A stretch of 64,000 nt of DNA, taken from the NCBI RefSeq assembly GCF_000179595.2, contig NZ_JH556659.1, positions 1,057,900-1,121,899 on the forward strand. Reading direction: 5' to 3'. The notes under the pieces were generated by a model, which made no database searches, had not been told where the DNA came from, and worked only from the letters and a program-made list of their open reading frames with translations. Positions 19,307-28,915 of this stretch are shown here, one piece after another; within the stretch, counting starts at the first letter, position 1; each line of letters opens with the position of its first letter. The position numbers and the translations under genes are program-made. Origin of the DNA: Acetivibrio cellulolyticus CD2 (GTDB lineage: Bacteria > Bacillota > Clostridia > Acetivibrionales > Acetivibrionaceae).

Positions 19307-20764
19307 TCAAATCCTTGCCTTTTTATGGTAATCTGTATTTTGCTCAAACGTAAAACCTACTTTTAAAAGAGTACTTTCATCAAAAGGTTTTCCTATGAAT
19401 TGGAGCCCTATAGGAAGTTCTTTGCTGTCAAACCCACATGGCACAACCAACCCAGGGAGTCCAGCAATATTTACTGAAACAGTATAGATATCCCCAAGAT
19501 ACATTTCAAGAGGGTTATCAGCTTTCTCACCCAGCTTGTATGCTGTTGTAGGTGCAGTTGGTCCTAAAATAACATCGTATTTACTAAACGCTTCATCAAA
19601 GCCATTTTTAATCAATGTTCTGACCTGCAATGCTTTCTTGTAATACGCATCATAATAGCCTGAACTTAACGCATAGGTTCCAAGCATTATTCTCCTTTTT
19701 ACCTCTGTACCAAATCCATCACTTCTTGACTGTTTATAAAGGTCCAGAAGATCAGTATATTTTGGAGCCCTATATCCATATTTTACTCCATCATATCTTG
19801 CAAGGTTTGAGCTTGCTTCTGCTGAAGAAATAAGATAATAAGCAGGAATTGCGTATTCAGTAAGCGGAAGTGAAAATTCTTCACACTCTGCGCCAAGCTT
19901 TTTGAGCACTTCTACTGCATCTAAAACTGCCTTTCTGACCTCAGGATTCAAACCTTCTCCCATATATTCACTGGGTATTCCAATTTTCATACCTTTCACA
20001 TCATTTACAAGAGCTTTTGTATAGTCAGGATACTCTACTTTTGCAGAAGTAGAATCCATTGGATCATATCCGGTTATGCAGTTTAATGCAATGGCACAAT
20101 CGGTAACGTCTTTTGTCAAAGGTCCAATCTGGTCAAGAGACGAAGCAAAAGCAACCAATCCAAAACGTGATACAGCTCCATATGTAGGCTTCATACCTAC
20201 AACACCACAAAATGATGCAGGTTGTCTTATAGATCCACCAGTGTCAGAACCCAACGCAAATCCTGTAAGATCTGCGGCTACTGCAGCAGCTGAACCTCCA
20301 CTTGATCCTCCAGGAACCCTTTCTAGATCCCATGGATTTCTCGTAGGCTTAAAATGAGAATTCTCGGTAGAACCACCCATTGCGAACTCATCCATATTCA
20401 ACTTTCCGATAATAACAGCATTATCAGCCAAAAGTTTTTTAGATACAGTGGCATTATAGGGCGGTACAAAATTATGGAGCATTTGTGACGCACACGTCGT
20501 CTTAACTCCTTCTGTACAAATATTATCTTTTAAAGCAACCGGTATTCCTGCTAGAGTGGATTTTGCTTCACCTTTATCAATTTTTTCCTGAGCTTCCGAA
20601 GCTCTTTTGACGGCATCTTCGCCTAAAACAGATAAGTAACTTCCGACTTTGGAATCTATCTTCTCAATTCTATCTAGAAATGATTTGGTAATCTCTACAG
20701 CGCTTGCCTTTTTGCCCCGCAGTAAATCACTCATTTCGTGAACCGTAAGTTCGTATAATTCCAC
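19307..20764 (-). CDS. gatA: Asp-tRNA(Asn)/Glu-tRNA(Gln) amidotransferase subunit A
   Basis: GatA is the glutaminase subunit that releases ammonia for GatB. The 485-residue amidase-signature protein carries the Ser-cisSer-Lys triad: Lys in [12 protein letters not shown] near 79, the cis-Ser in [13 protein letters not shown] near 154, and the nucleophile Ser in [12 protein letters not shown] near 178. The start is GTG after AGGAGGAAG. gatC lies upstream with a 135-base gap that contains a loose inverted repeat ATGCCTC/GAGGCAT. Confidence 0.98.
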   Translation of the reverse strand: MELYELTVHEMSDLLRGKKASAVEITKSFLDRIEKIDSKVGSYLSVLGEDAVKRASEAQEKIDKGEAKSTLAGIPVALKDNICTEGVKTTCASQMLHNFVPPYNATVSKKLLADNAVIIGKLNMDEFAMGGSTENSHFKPTRNPWDLERVPGGSSGGSAAAVAADLTGFALGSDTGGSIRQPASFCGVVGMKPTYGAVSRFGLVAFASSLDQIGPLTKDVTDCAIALNCITGYDPMDSTSAKVEYPDYTKALVNDVKGMKIGIPSEYMGEGLNPEVRKAVLDAVEVLKKLGAECEEFSLPLTEYAIPAYYLISSAEASSNLARYDGVKYGYRAPKYTDLLDLYKQSRSDGFGTEVKRRIMLGTYALSSGYYDAYYKKALQVRTLIKNGFDEAFSKYDVILGPTAPTTAYKLGEKADNPLEMYLGDIYTVSVNIAGLPGLVVPCGFDSKELPIGLQFIGKPFDESTLLKVGFTFEQNTDYHKKARI

Positions 20765-20899
20765 TTTTCTTCCTCCTATCCAAGTACTTATTAAAATTAA
20801 ACCAATAATTTTAACAATGTACTTAATCTTATTATGCCTCGTTTTGTCTTGGAATTAATTTTTGTGAAGAGGCATCTCAACACATTCAACTATTCAATT

Positions 20900-21187
20900 T
20901 TACTCAACAATTTTGGGAACTTTAAAACACCCATCTTCACTGGAAGGTGCATTTTCCAGTATCTTCTCTCTGGGATATGATGGTTTTGCCTCATCTTCCC
21001 TAAATACATTGCTTATCGGTATAACATGATCTGTGGGCTTTACCTTCGATGTATCAAGCTCATTGAGCTTGTCCACATAAGATATAATTTGTTCCATATC
21101 TAAAGTCAACTTTGACTTTTCGTCCTCAGTAAGGTTTAACCTTGCAAGATTTGCTACATGTTCAATAGTATCTTTGGTTATTTTCAC
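20900..21187 (-). CDS. gatC: Asp-tRNA(Asn)/Glu-tRNA(Gln) amidotransferase subunit C
   Basis: GatC is the small (95-residue) subunit that stabilises the GatA-GatB complex. It opens MKITKDTIEHVANLARLNL and has the central LDTSKVKPTDHVIP and the terminal DGCFKVPKIVE typical of the family. The start is GTG after AAGGAGGGAG. It is the first gene of gatC-gatA-gatB. Presence of the complex implies that this organism lacks GlnRS and/or AsnRS, or uses indirect charging alongside. Confidence 0.97.
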   Translation of the reverse strand: MKITKDTIEHVANLARLNLTEDEKSKLTLDMEQIISYVDKLNELDTSKVKPTDHVIPISNVFREDEAKPSYPREKILENAPSSEDGCFKVPKIVE

Positions 21188-21263
21188 AAGTCTCCCTCCT
21201 TTTCATAATGACTATTATATAAAATGTACCAGACTACGTCAATTATACCTTTGGGTATTATTT

Positions 21264-21295
21264 AGGAATGCTGAGAATATAACTTCGGCTATCCT
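21264..21295 (+). repeat. Dispersed hairpin repeat, family 2, copy 2
   Basis: AGGAATGCTGAG, then AATATAA, then CTTCGGCTATCCT; the outer arms AGGA/TCCT and the inner GCTGA/TTCGGC can pair with one internal loop. Confidence 0.6.
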
Positions 21296-21348
21296 AAAGC
21301 ATGCTGCAAACCAAATACTTTTCTTCCATAACACAGCCATTTTGCCTC

Positions 21349-21371
21349 AAAAAAAGGCCCTGTAAAGGGCC
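21349..21371 (-). terminator. Terminator downstream of the membrane-anchored unknown gene
   Basis: A perfect 6-bp GC stem GGCCCT/AGGGCC with loop GTAA is followed on the minus strand by seven T's. Confidence 0.85.
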
Positions 21372-21546
21372 ATTCCTCTCCCTTAGGGAAGGGGAAATAT
21401 GTTAATAAGTTTAAGTGTACATCAATTAATTATAGAGATTAATTAATACCACGTCAACCATAAAATGCTATTCGCTTCTATAAAATAGCTAAAAAAATCA
21501 GTATATTATACAACGTCTTTCCAAAGCACTTATTACTAAAAAACTA

Positions 21547-22104
21547 CTAAGCCCTGCACCTTGCAAGTAATCTTAGTATCATATTCCCCAAATCCTTATT
21601 TTCAACAGTTTCCGGCAAAGTGATATCATAAGTGTTCATGTTAAACCGGTACGCACCGTCACTTGTTCGTGTTGTTGTGTTAAAAACAATTCCAACGCCC
21701 TGCTTATAGTATATGGATATACTCCTCCGGTTTTTAGAAAAATCCTTCCAATCCTTGAAATCAAGTTTCTTCATAAGCTCGCCGCTATTACACGGCAAAC
21801 CTTTTTTGTAAAGTGCCATGGAGCTTCTTATTGTTTCTCCAAGTTTTTCAGGACTATAAGGAGCATTTAAGCACTGTGGATTTTCAAGAGCCCTGCCAAT
21901 ACCATATTTGTCTTTTGCATATGCAATTACAGTCACGTTATTACTGGTATCAAAAAAAACACTTACATTTCCACCTTCAATTTTCTCCTGCAATGGTGGA
22001 CTAATGTTCTGCGTTTTGTAAATTTTCACAAGCACGAATATCACTGCAAGCAGTAATATTATTAGACCAATACAAATTACATATATCAAAAAGTCTTTAT
22101 CCAT
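21547..22104 (-). CDS. Membrane-anchored protein of unknown function
   Basis: I do not recognise this 185-residue protein. It begins with one strong membrane helix (about 5-27) and a short basic stretch, and the rest is probably outside the cell: a mixed domain with an SNNVTVIAYAKDKYGIG segment and two spaced Cys residues (near 78 and 105) that might form a disulfide. ATG follows AAGGAG. It lies just downstream of ligA in the same direction and may be in the same transcript. A terminator follows. Confidence 0.7.
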   Translation of the reverse strand: MDKDFLIYVICIGLIILLLAVIFVLVKIYKTQNISPPLQEKIEGGNVSVFFDTSNNVTVIAYAKDKYGIGRALENPQCLNAPYSPEKLGETIRSSMALYKKGLPCNSGELMKKLDFKDWKDFSKNRRSISIYYKQGVGIVFNTTTRTSDGAYRFNMNTYDITLPETVENKDLGNMILRLLARCRA

Positions 22105-22133
22105 AACAAGCTCCTTGATAATATTTAATGTTT

Positions 22134-22165
22134 AGGAATGCTAAAAATATAACTTCAGCAATAAT
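22134..22165 (+). repeat. Dispersed hairpin repeat, family 2, copy 3 (diverged right arm)
   Basis: AGGAATGCTAAAAATATAAC followed by TTCAGCAATAATT matches the left two-thirds of the family; the outer right arm is lost. Confidence 0.45.
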
Positions 22166-22202
22166 TTCACTTCAGGCCTTTAATGTAAAAACAGTGCCCC
22201 CA

Positions 22203-24209
<2,007 letters not shown>

Positions 24210-24212
24210 TTA

Positions 24213-24905
24213 TCATTTTTTCTTTCCACCAGATTTTATCAACAGCATATTAACTGATACAACTGCAATAGCCAACCAGATCAATCCCCACACAACTATT
24301 GGAAAACCGGTTAGATCGGCAAGCTTTACTATGTCACTCGGAGGCTGGTTACTCCAACTCTTCATGATTGAAAGCTGCCCGTTTAGCTTCAGTAAAATTG
24401 TATCAACAAATGTATCATATATAACATATGCCGCCAAAGACATTCCAACGACATCCAGCATCAAATCATTTAGGGTATCCTTCCCAATCATCAATATCAG
24501 AATTGTAATCACTGAGAAAGCTAACGAGGTTACCAGTGCTCCAGTTGAAGAAGCAAATGCTATAGAAAAAACAAGATATATTATTGTTATGCTGCCAACC
24601 ATATACTTCTTTGCAGGGGTTCTTTTCAAATACAATATGAGCATGGAAAACAATATACTTGAAATATAGCCGCTATTAACTATTACAAATGAGGTAATCC
24701 AACTACGTGTATCAACTATCGCATCCCCATTGTTCACAAAAGCAATATTGAAAGCCGTTCCGCCAAAACCAAATATTGTTGACACCAAGGCATGTCCAAT
24801 TTTGTGGAAAATTGAGGAAAGCACTTTAAAAGGACTTGCAACTGTCTGATTCCACAAAATAACAAGCGATGCTAGAATTAAAAGGTACTTCCATATATTT
24901 TTCAT
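24213..24905 (-). CDS. M50-like integral membrane protein lacking the catalytic Glu
   Basis: The 230-residue protein has about six membrane helices. Near the N-terminus it reads FHKIGHALVSTIFG (His34, Lys35, His38), the place where site-2-type M50B peptidases have HExGH; here the catalytic Glu is Lys. The next segments (GGTAFNIAFVNNGDAIVDTR and VIVNSGYISSILFS) follow the M50B pattern. If the reading is right, this is an inactive relative that might bind but not cut membrane proteins. ATG follows AGGTGG. It precedes ligA by 18 bases. The family assignment is from memory and moderate. Confidence 0.6.
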   Translation of the reverse strand: MKNIWKYLLILASLVILWNQTVASPFKVLSSIFHKIGHALVSTIFGFGGTAFNIAFVNNGDAIVDTRSWITSFVIVNSGYISSILFSMLILYLKRTPAKKYMVGSITIIYLVFSIAFASSTGALVTSLAFSVITILILMIGKDTLNDLMLDVVGMSLAAYVIYDTFVDTILLKLNGQLSIMKSWSNQPPSDIVKLADLTGFPIVVWGLIWLAIAVVSVNMLLIKSGGKKK

Positions 24906-24975
24906 GTATACCACCTAAACAAATTTTTGAGTACTACTAAGAACAGATTTACTAAAAATTATACATTTAAGAAAC

Positions 24976-25007
24976 AAAAAAAGAAAGGGATTTCCCTTCT
25001 TTTTTTA
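24976..25007 (-). terminator. Terminator after the amidase gene
   Basis: AAAGAAAGGG, a short ATTT-type loop and CCCTTCTTT form a stem flanked by A- and T-runs, so it can act in both directions; it lies about 65 bases beyond the amidase stop. Confidence 0.75.
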
Positions 25008-25038
25008 TATAACTCTCCGATTTTATTTTGGTTTGGTT

Positions 25039-25070
25039 TAGAAATTCTGAAATATAACTTTGGCCATCGC
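25039..25070 (+). repeat. Dispersed hairpin repeat, family 2, copy 4 (diverged)
   Basis: TAGAAATTCTGAAATATAAC followed by TTTGGCCATCGC matches the family core with several changes; it abuts the amidase stop codon. Confidence 0.45.
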
Positions 25071-25916
25071 TTAGTCCATAATCATCCATACACCGTTTTC
25101 ATTTTTCTCTGCCTTCATATACTCCAAAGCCTCCATAACTGCTTCCGATAAAGCCTCCGCTGCATTTTCTCTAAAATCTTCATCTACAAGCTTTGCTCTG
25201 TCTGAAGAATTGGATATATATGCAATCTCTGCAATCACAGCAGGCATATTTGTTTTCCTGAGTACGACAAGATTTGGTCTGTATATTATGCCATTATCTA
25301 CAGTCTTTAGGTTTCCTATAAGTTTCCTCTGAACAATAGTAGCAAGTTTCATTCCATCCATCTTGTTTTCTTCAGTGGTAACAGGGGGACAGTATAAAGT
25401 CTCTGTTCCCTTATATCCAGCATCATTAGGCATATAATTATTATGTACACTTATAAATAGTGTAGCATCCAGATTATTAGCAATGTTCACCCGTTCATCA
25501 AGACCTACTGCAACATCCTTTTCCCTCGTATATATGACATTGATGCCTAAATTCTCAAGCAATTTACCCGTTCTCTTAGAAATATCAAGATTTAATCTTT
25601 TCTCACACAAATCGCCTTTTGTAGCTCCAAGATCTTCTCCTCCATGCCCAGGATCTATAACAACTTTAACCTCTTTGGGCTCAGGAATGGTATTTTCCTC
25701 CTCAATGACAGACGGATTACTTCCATTTTTCGAGTTGTTTTGGACATGATTGGGGTTACCATATATTTTTTCCTCTTTATATTGGTACTGTTTGAGGCTT
25801 ACACTTACTAAGAAAAGTATCATGAAAAAAGACACCACAATAAGGAACCTAATTCTCATTGGTAGCTTTCCATATGAATCATATGCTTTTTTTAGAAATT
25901 TCAATATGATATCCAT
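25071..25916 (-). CDS. N-acetylmuramoyl-L-alanine amidase (Amidase_3, CwlD-like)
   Basis: The enzyme cleaves the bond between MurNAc and L-Ala in peptidoglycan. The 281-residue product has a short basic N-terminus, one membrane helix (about 24-44), a linker, then a single Amidase_3 domain with the zinc ligands in VVIDPGHGG, the Glu of CEKRLN, FISVHNN and the catalytic Glu in AVIAEIAYISN. ATG at 25914-25916 follows GGAG with a 7-base spacer; the frame extends 40 codons further, but no RBS supports that. A lone domain on a membrane anchor next to gpr recalls CwlD, which makes muramic lactam in the spore cortex; this subfamily is uncertain. Confidence 0.85.
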   Translation of the reverse strand: MDIILKFLKKAYDSYGKLPMRIRFLIVVSFFMILFLVSVSLKQYQYKEEKIYGNPNHVQNNSKNGSNPSVIEEENTIPEPKEVKVVIDPGHGGEDLGATKGDLCEKRLNLDISKRTGKLLENLGINVIYTREKDVAVGLDERVNIANNLDATLFISVHNNYMPNDAGYKGTETLYCPPVTTEENKMDGMKLATIVQRKLIGNLKTVDNGIIYRPNLVVLRKTNMPAVIAEIAYISNSSDRAKLVDEDFRENAAEALSEAVMEALEYMKAEKNENGVWMIMD

Positions 25917-26302
25917 CCTGCATCTCCAGAAACCCTTATGGGTTTTATATCTGATACATATTTGACCTAATAAAATGCGGTTCAGCACACTTGATATTTT
26001 TGCACAAAACAAATTATTTTGTATGAAGTAATCCATAAACCCTAAGAATCTAAAATTAGTTCACAATTATTATCGTACAAAAATGATTTTTTTTCTATAT
26101 GAATTTATTTACATAGTATGTATTTTTATTTAGTACTTAATCAAAGGTTAGTTTTTTTGCTTTTGCTAACACATCTTTACGCTAAAAAATAGCTGAAATA
26201 TTTTTTAATAGTACAACCAAAAAAACAGCAAAAAAAAGGAGGTTCTCCCTCCCTCAGTTAAACTTTTATAAAATATCGCTCCAAATCAATTACGTTCCTC
26301 TA
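25917..26302. other. Intergenic region between gpr and the amidase gene
   Basis: The 386 bases hold the amidase upstream region and, on the gpr side, a minus-strand terminator (26229-26254). A TTCATACAAA sequence (about 26015-26024, minus strand) faintly resembles a SigE -10 element but has no good -35 partner. Nothing gene-like seen. Confidence 0.5.
26229..26254 (-). terminator. Terminator after gpr
   Basis: A short GC stem GGAGG/CCTCC with loop TTCTC is followed on the minus strand by eight T's, about 50 bases beyond the gpr stop. Confidence 0.7.
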
Positions 26303-27307
26303 CTACTGCAAATATCTGTTAACATCATCTAATGTTATTCCCTGATGTAGTGCAATATTTAAACCATTAGCTATAACCTTTGCAATTCTGTCAACTACAT
26401 CGTCAATCTCCTTCGGAGTTACAATGAGGTTGCCTACATATGGCTCCAATACTTCCTGTATCAGTTGGTATTTCTCATTTCTGTCAATGTTCTTGAGCAT
26501 ACTGTAAAATTGCTTGTCTTCCTGAGCCTCATTTAGTAAGCTATCTATTACAAGATCAATTGTATCATTTGCCATTGTTGCAGCATCAACTACTGTTGGG
26601 ACTCCAATAGCAATTACAGGCACTCCCAGCGTATTTAACGAAATCTCCATTCTCTTATTTCCAACGCCCGACCCTGGTGAAATTCCTGTATCCGCTATTT
26701 GAATAGTTGTATTCACGCGTTCCATCCTTCTAGAAGCAAGCGCATCAATAGCTATTACGACATCTGGCTTTATCCTCTCAACAATGCCTTTTACAATCTC
26801 TCCAGTCTCAATTCCAGTAATACCAAGCACACCAGGTGCAACGGCACATACTGGTCTAACACCCTCATCTACCTGTTTAGGTACATATTCGAGCAGATGC
26901 CTCGTTACCATCAACCCACTTGTAACCTTTGGTCCTAAAGCATCCGGAGTAACATTCCAGTTCCCCAGCCCTACAACTAAAATAGTAGATTTTTCACTAA
27001 GATTTAGTATTCTTACAAGTTCCTGTGAAAGTGCTTTACAGGTGTCCTCGTACAATACCTGATCATTTTCCTTAAGTCTTGGAACTTCAAGTGTTACATA
27101 GTTTCCCATCGGTTTTCCAATTGATGCTTCACCTGTCGGCGAGGTTACCTTTACCCTGGTAATTTTAATATCTTGGGTACCTGCATGTTCAACAACTACG
27201 CCGGGTAGATCCGGTTGTTGCACAGCACCCTTTGCTTGTTCCTGCTCTTGTACAAACTCATGAGCTTCAAGCGCTAAGTCAGTTGTAATATTTCTACTCT
27301 GAATCAT
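26303..27307 (-). CDS. gpr: Germination protease GPR
   Basis: GPR degrades the small acid-soluble proteins that coat DNA when spores germinate. The 334-residue protein is a near-complete family match: TDLALEAHE at the N-terminus (the zymogen prosequence precedes it), GLGNWNVTPDALGPK, VCAVAPGVLGITGIETGEI, IAIDALASRRMERVNTTIQ and DTGISPGSGVGNKR. ATG follows AAAGGAAG. It is divergent from rpsT. Its substrate, an alpha/beta-type SASP, is encoded at 33.6 kb. Forespore (SigG) expression is expected; no promoter was called. Confidence 0.97.
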   Translation of the reverse strand: MIQSRNITTDLALEAHEFVQEQEQAKGAVQQPDLPGVVVEHAGTQDIKITRVKVTSPTGEASIGKPMGNYVTLEVPRLKENDQVLYEDTCKALSQELVRILNLSEKSTILVVGLGNWNVTPDALGPKVTSGLMVTRHLLEYVPKQVDEGVRPVCAVAPGVLGITGIETGEIVKGIVERIKPDVVIAIDALASRRMERVNTTIQIADTGISPGSGVGNKRMEISLNTLGVPVIAIGVPTVVDAATMANDTIDLVIDSLLNEAQEDKQFYSMLKNIDRNEKYQLIQEVLEPYVGNLIVTPKEIDDVVDRIAKVIANGLNIALHQGITLDDVNRYLQ

Positions 27308-27398
27308 CAGACTCTTCCTTTCATCGTTTGTTAATTATCCTTAATCGTTAATTTAAAAATCATATTCATATTTTTTCACACATTTCATTTTAAATACC

Positions 27399-27427
27399 TT
27401 GCTTTTTATTTTCTTTCATGTTAAAAT
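27399..27427 (+). promoter_or_regulatory. Probable rpsT promoter
   Basis: TTGCTT, a 17-base spacer and TAAAAT lie 35 bases before the rpsT start. The -10 matches 5 of 6 positions and the -35 only 3 of 6. Confidence 0.5.
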
Positions 27428-27462
27428 ACAACTTGTTAATTAACTCGCAGGAGGTGAATGGA

Positions 27463-27729
27463 TTGCCAAATATTAAATCAGCCATAAAAAGAGTTAAAGT
27501 TACTAAGGCTAAGACTCTTAAGAATAGTATTAAAAAGTCAGTTTTAAAGACTACTATTAAAAAGTGTAAAGAAGCTATCGCTACTAATGATGCTTCAGCT
27601 GCTACTGTTCTCAAGAGTACAATTGAGACTATAGATAAGTCAGCAGCAAAGAATATATTACACAAGAACACCGCTGCGAGAAGAAAGTCAAAACTTGCTA
27701 AGGCACTTAACGCTGCAAATAAAAAATAA
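27463..27729 (+). CDS. rpsT: 30S ribosomal protein S20
   Basis: This small basic protein binds 16S rRNA in the 30S subunit. With the TTG start at 27463-27465 it is 88 residues (MPNIKSAIKRVKVTKAKTLK), the usual size; AGGAGGTG lies 6 bases before. A longer frame starting 15 codons upstream reads through the RBS and is rejected. It has the family core NTAARRKSKLAKALNAANKK. It is the only + strand housekeeping gene in this half of the window and is divergent from gpr. Two terminators follow it. Confidence 0.96.
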   Translation: MPNIKSAIKRVKVTKAKTLKNSIKKSVLKTTIKKCKEAIATNDASAATVLKSTIETIDKSAAKNILHKNTAARRKSKLAKALNAANKK

Positions 27730-27730
27730 T

Positions 27731-27762
27731 AAAAAAAACGTACATAAAAGTACGTTTTTTAT
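27731..27762 (+). terminator. Terminator after rpsT
   Basis: AAAACGTAC, loop ATAAAA, GTACGTTTT followed by more T's, starting 2 bases after the rpsT stop; symmetrical enough to work both ways. Confidence 0.85.
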
Positions 27763-27789
27763 TTGAGGAATTTGCGTGGCAAATATCCT

Positions 27790-27822
27790 AAAATTTCTGG
27801 GGCTTAATGCCCCAGAAATTTT
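27790..27822. terminator. Second hairpin between rpsT and holA, likely bidirectional
   Basis: A perfect 14-bp stem AAAATTTCTGGGGC with its complement and loop TTAAT. T-rich sequence follows on both strands; it lies between converging transcripts of rpsT (+) and comEC-holA (-). Confidence 0.75.
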
Positions 27823-27896
27823 TATTTCACCCTTATACATGTGCTTAAACTTATAGATATAAAAAAATAATTTTCAACATAAAATTTCCTGTTTCC

Positions 27897-28910
27897 CTAA
27901 CCGTTTCCCAGTTTATTAATAAGTAATTCTGCTGCTATCCTATCGTTTATTCTCCCTGTTTTTATCGCCAAATCAAGTTCAAAAGCTTCCTTTATTCCTT
28001 CCTTAAGCTTTTCAATACTAAAGCTTTTAGCCTGATTGGATACTTTTCCACCTGCATATGGAGTAATTCCTATTTTTGCGGAAGCATCCTTAACACTTAA
28101 CCCTTCCTTGCAGAGGAGTTTCATCTCCAACACATGCCTTAGCTGCCTTGTAATCATAAAAAGTATTTTAGGAAGTGGCTCCCTTAGTATAACCATATCA
28201 TTTAAGAGTTTAAGTGCCTTATCAATATTTTTCTCTGCAACAGCATCTGTCAAATCAAATATCCTGCTCTTTACCGATTTGGTACATACTTTTTCTATAT
28301 CCTCTATAGTAACCCTTGTCCTATCCCCTACATACATAACAAGCTTGTTTACTTCATTCAGAATTTCGGTCATTCCCTGTTCACAAATCTCAATTAAATA
28401 GGACGCATCTTCAATAGTTATTTCCTTCTTATTCGACTTCAAAACTTTTGTGACCCACTTAACCAACTCTGCCGGCTTTTGAAAAGCAAATTCTACGATC
28501 AGCCCATTCTTCTTCACAGCATCAACAGTTTTGAGCCTCTTATCAATCTCTTCCTCATAAAATACAACCACCGTATAGGCTGGCACATTTTTTAAGTAAT
28601 TTTGCAGATCATCCTTTGCACTTTGCTGCTTTGCCCCTTCTTTACCAGACTTAAATACGCCGGAATTTTTAACAAGAACCAGTTTCTTTTCCGAAAAAAC
28701 AGGCAAAGTTTCACAGGCATCCTCAATTTTTTGCATCTCAAATTTCCCCTCTAATACTATCTTGTTTAACATTGATAGGTCATTATCAAGGATAGCTTTC
28801 TCAATACTCTCCAAATAGTATTTCTTCAAAAATTCCTCATGTCCATAAAAAAGGTACAGATTCCCCAGTTTATTATTTTTAAGTTCTTCCTTTAGAACAT
28901 CAATACTCAT
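27897..28910 (-). CDS. holA: DNA polymerase III subunit delta
   Basis: HolA is the clamp-loader subunit that opens the beta clamp. The 337-residue protein has the family's N-terminal LYLFYGHEEFLKKYYLESI, the central KLVLVKNSGVFK, YTVVVFYEEEIDKRLK, and the C-terminal AAA lid pattern ending RIAAELLINKLGNG. ATG at 28908-28910 is chosen with RBS AGGGTG; a GTG three codons earlier overlaps the comEC stop and would also work. The near-overlap with comEC is the usual Firmicutes arrangement comEC-holA-rpsT, except that here rpsT is on the opposite strand. Confidence 0.94.
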   Translation of the reverse strand: MSIDVLKEELKNNKLGNLYLFYGHEEFLKKYYLESIEKAILDNDLSMLNKIVLEGKFEMQKIEDACETLPVFSEKKLVLVKNSGVFKSGKEGAKQQSAKDDLQNYLKNVPAYTVVVFYEEEIDKRLKTVDAVKKNGLIVEFAFQKPAELVKWVTKVLKSNKKEITIEDASYLIEICEQGMTEILNEVNKLVMYVGDRTRVTIEDIEKVCTKSVKSRIFDLTDAVAEKNIDKALKLLNDMVILREPLPKILFMITRQLRHVLEMKLLCKEGLSVKDASAKIGITPYAGGKVSNQAKSFSIEKLKEGIKEAFELDLAIKTGRINDRIAAELLINKLGNG

Positions 28911-28915
28911 ATAAT

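Larger units (their letters stand above)
21188..21546. other. Intergenic region upstream of gatC
   Basis: The 359 bases hold the gatC RBS, a family 2 hairpin repeat (21264-21295), a minus-strand terminator for the next gene to the right (21349-21371), a second small hairpin CCCTTAGGG near 21388, and an inverted ATTAATT pair near 21440. No gene seen. Confidence 0.6.

Noticed and set aside
26015-26024. TTCATACAAA as a SigE -10 element for the amidase gene
   Set aside because: No acceptable -35 at the right spacing; too weak to call a promoter.
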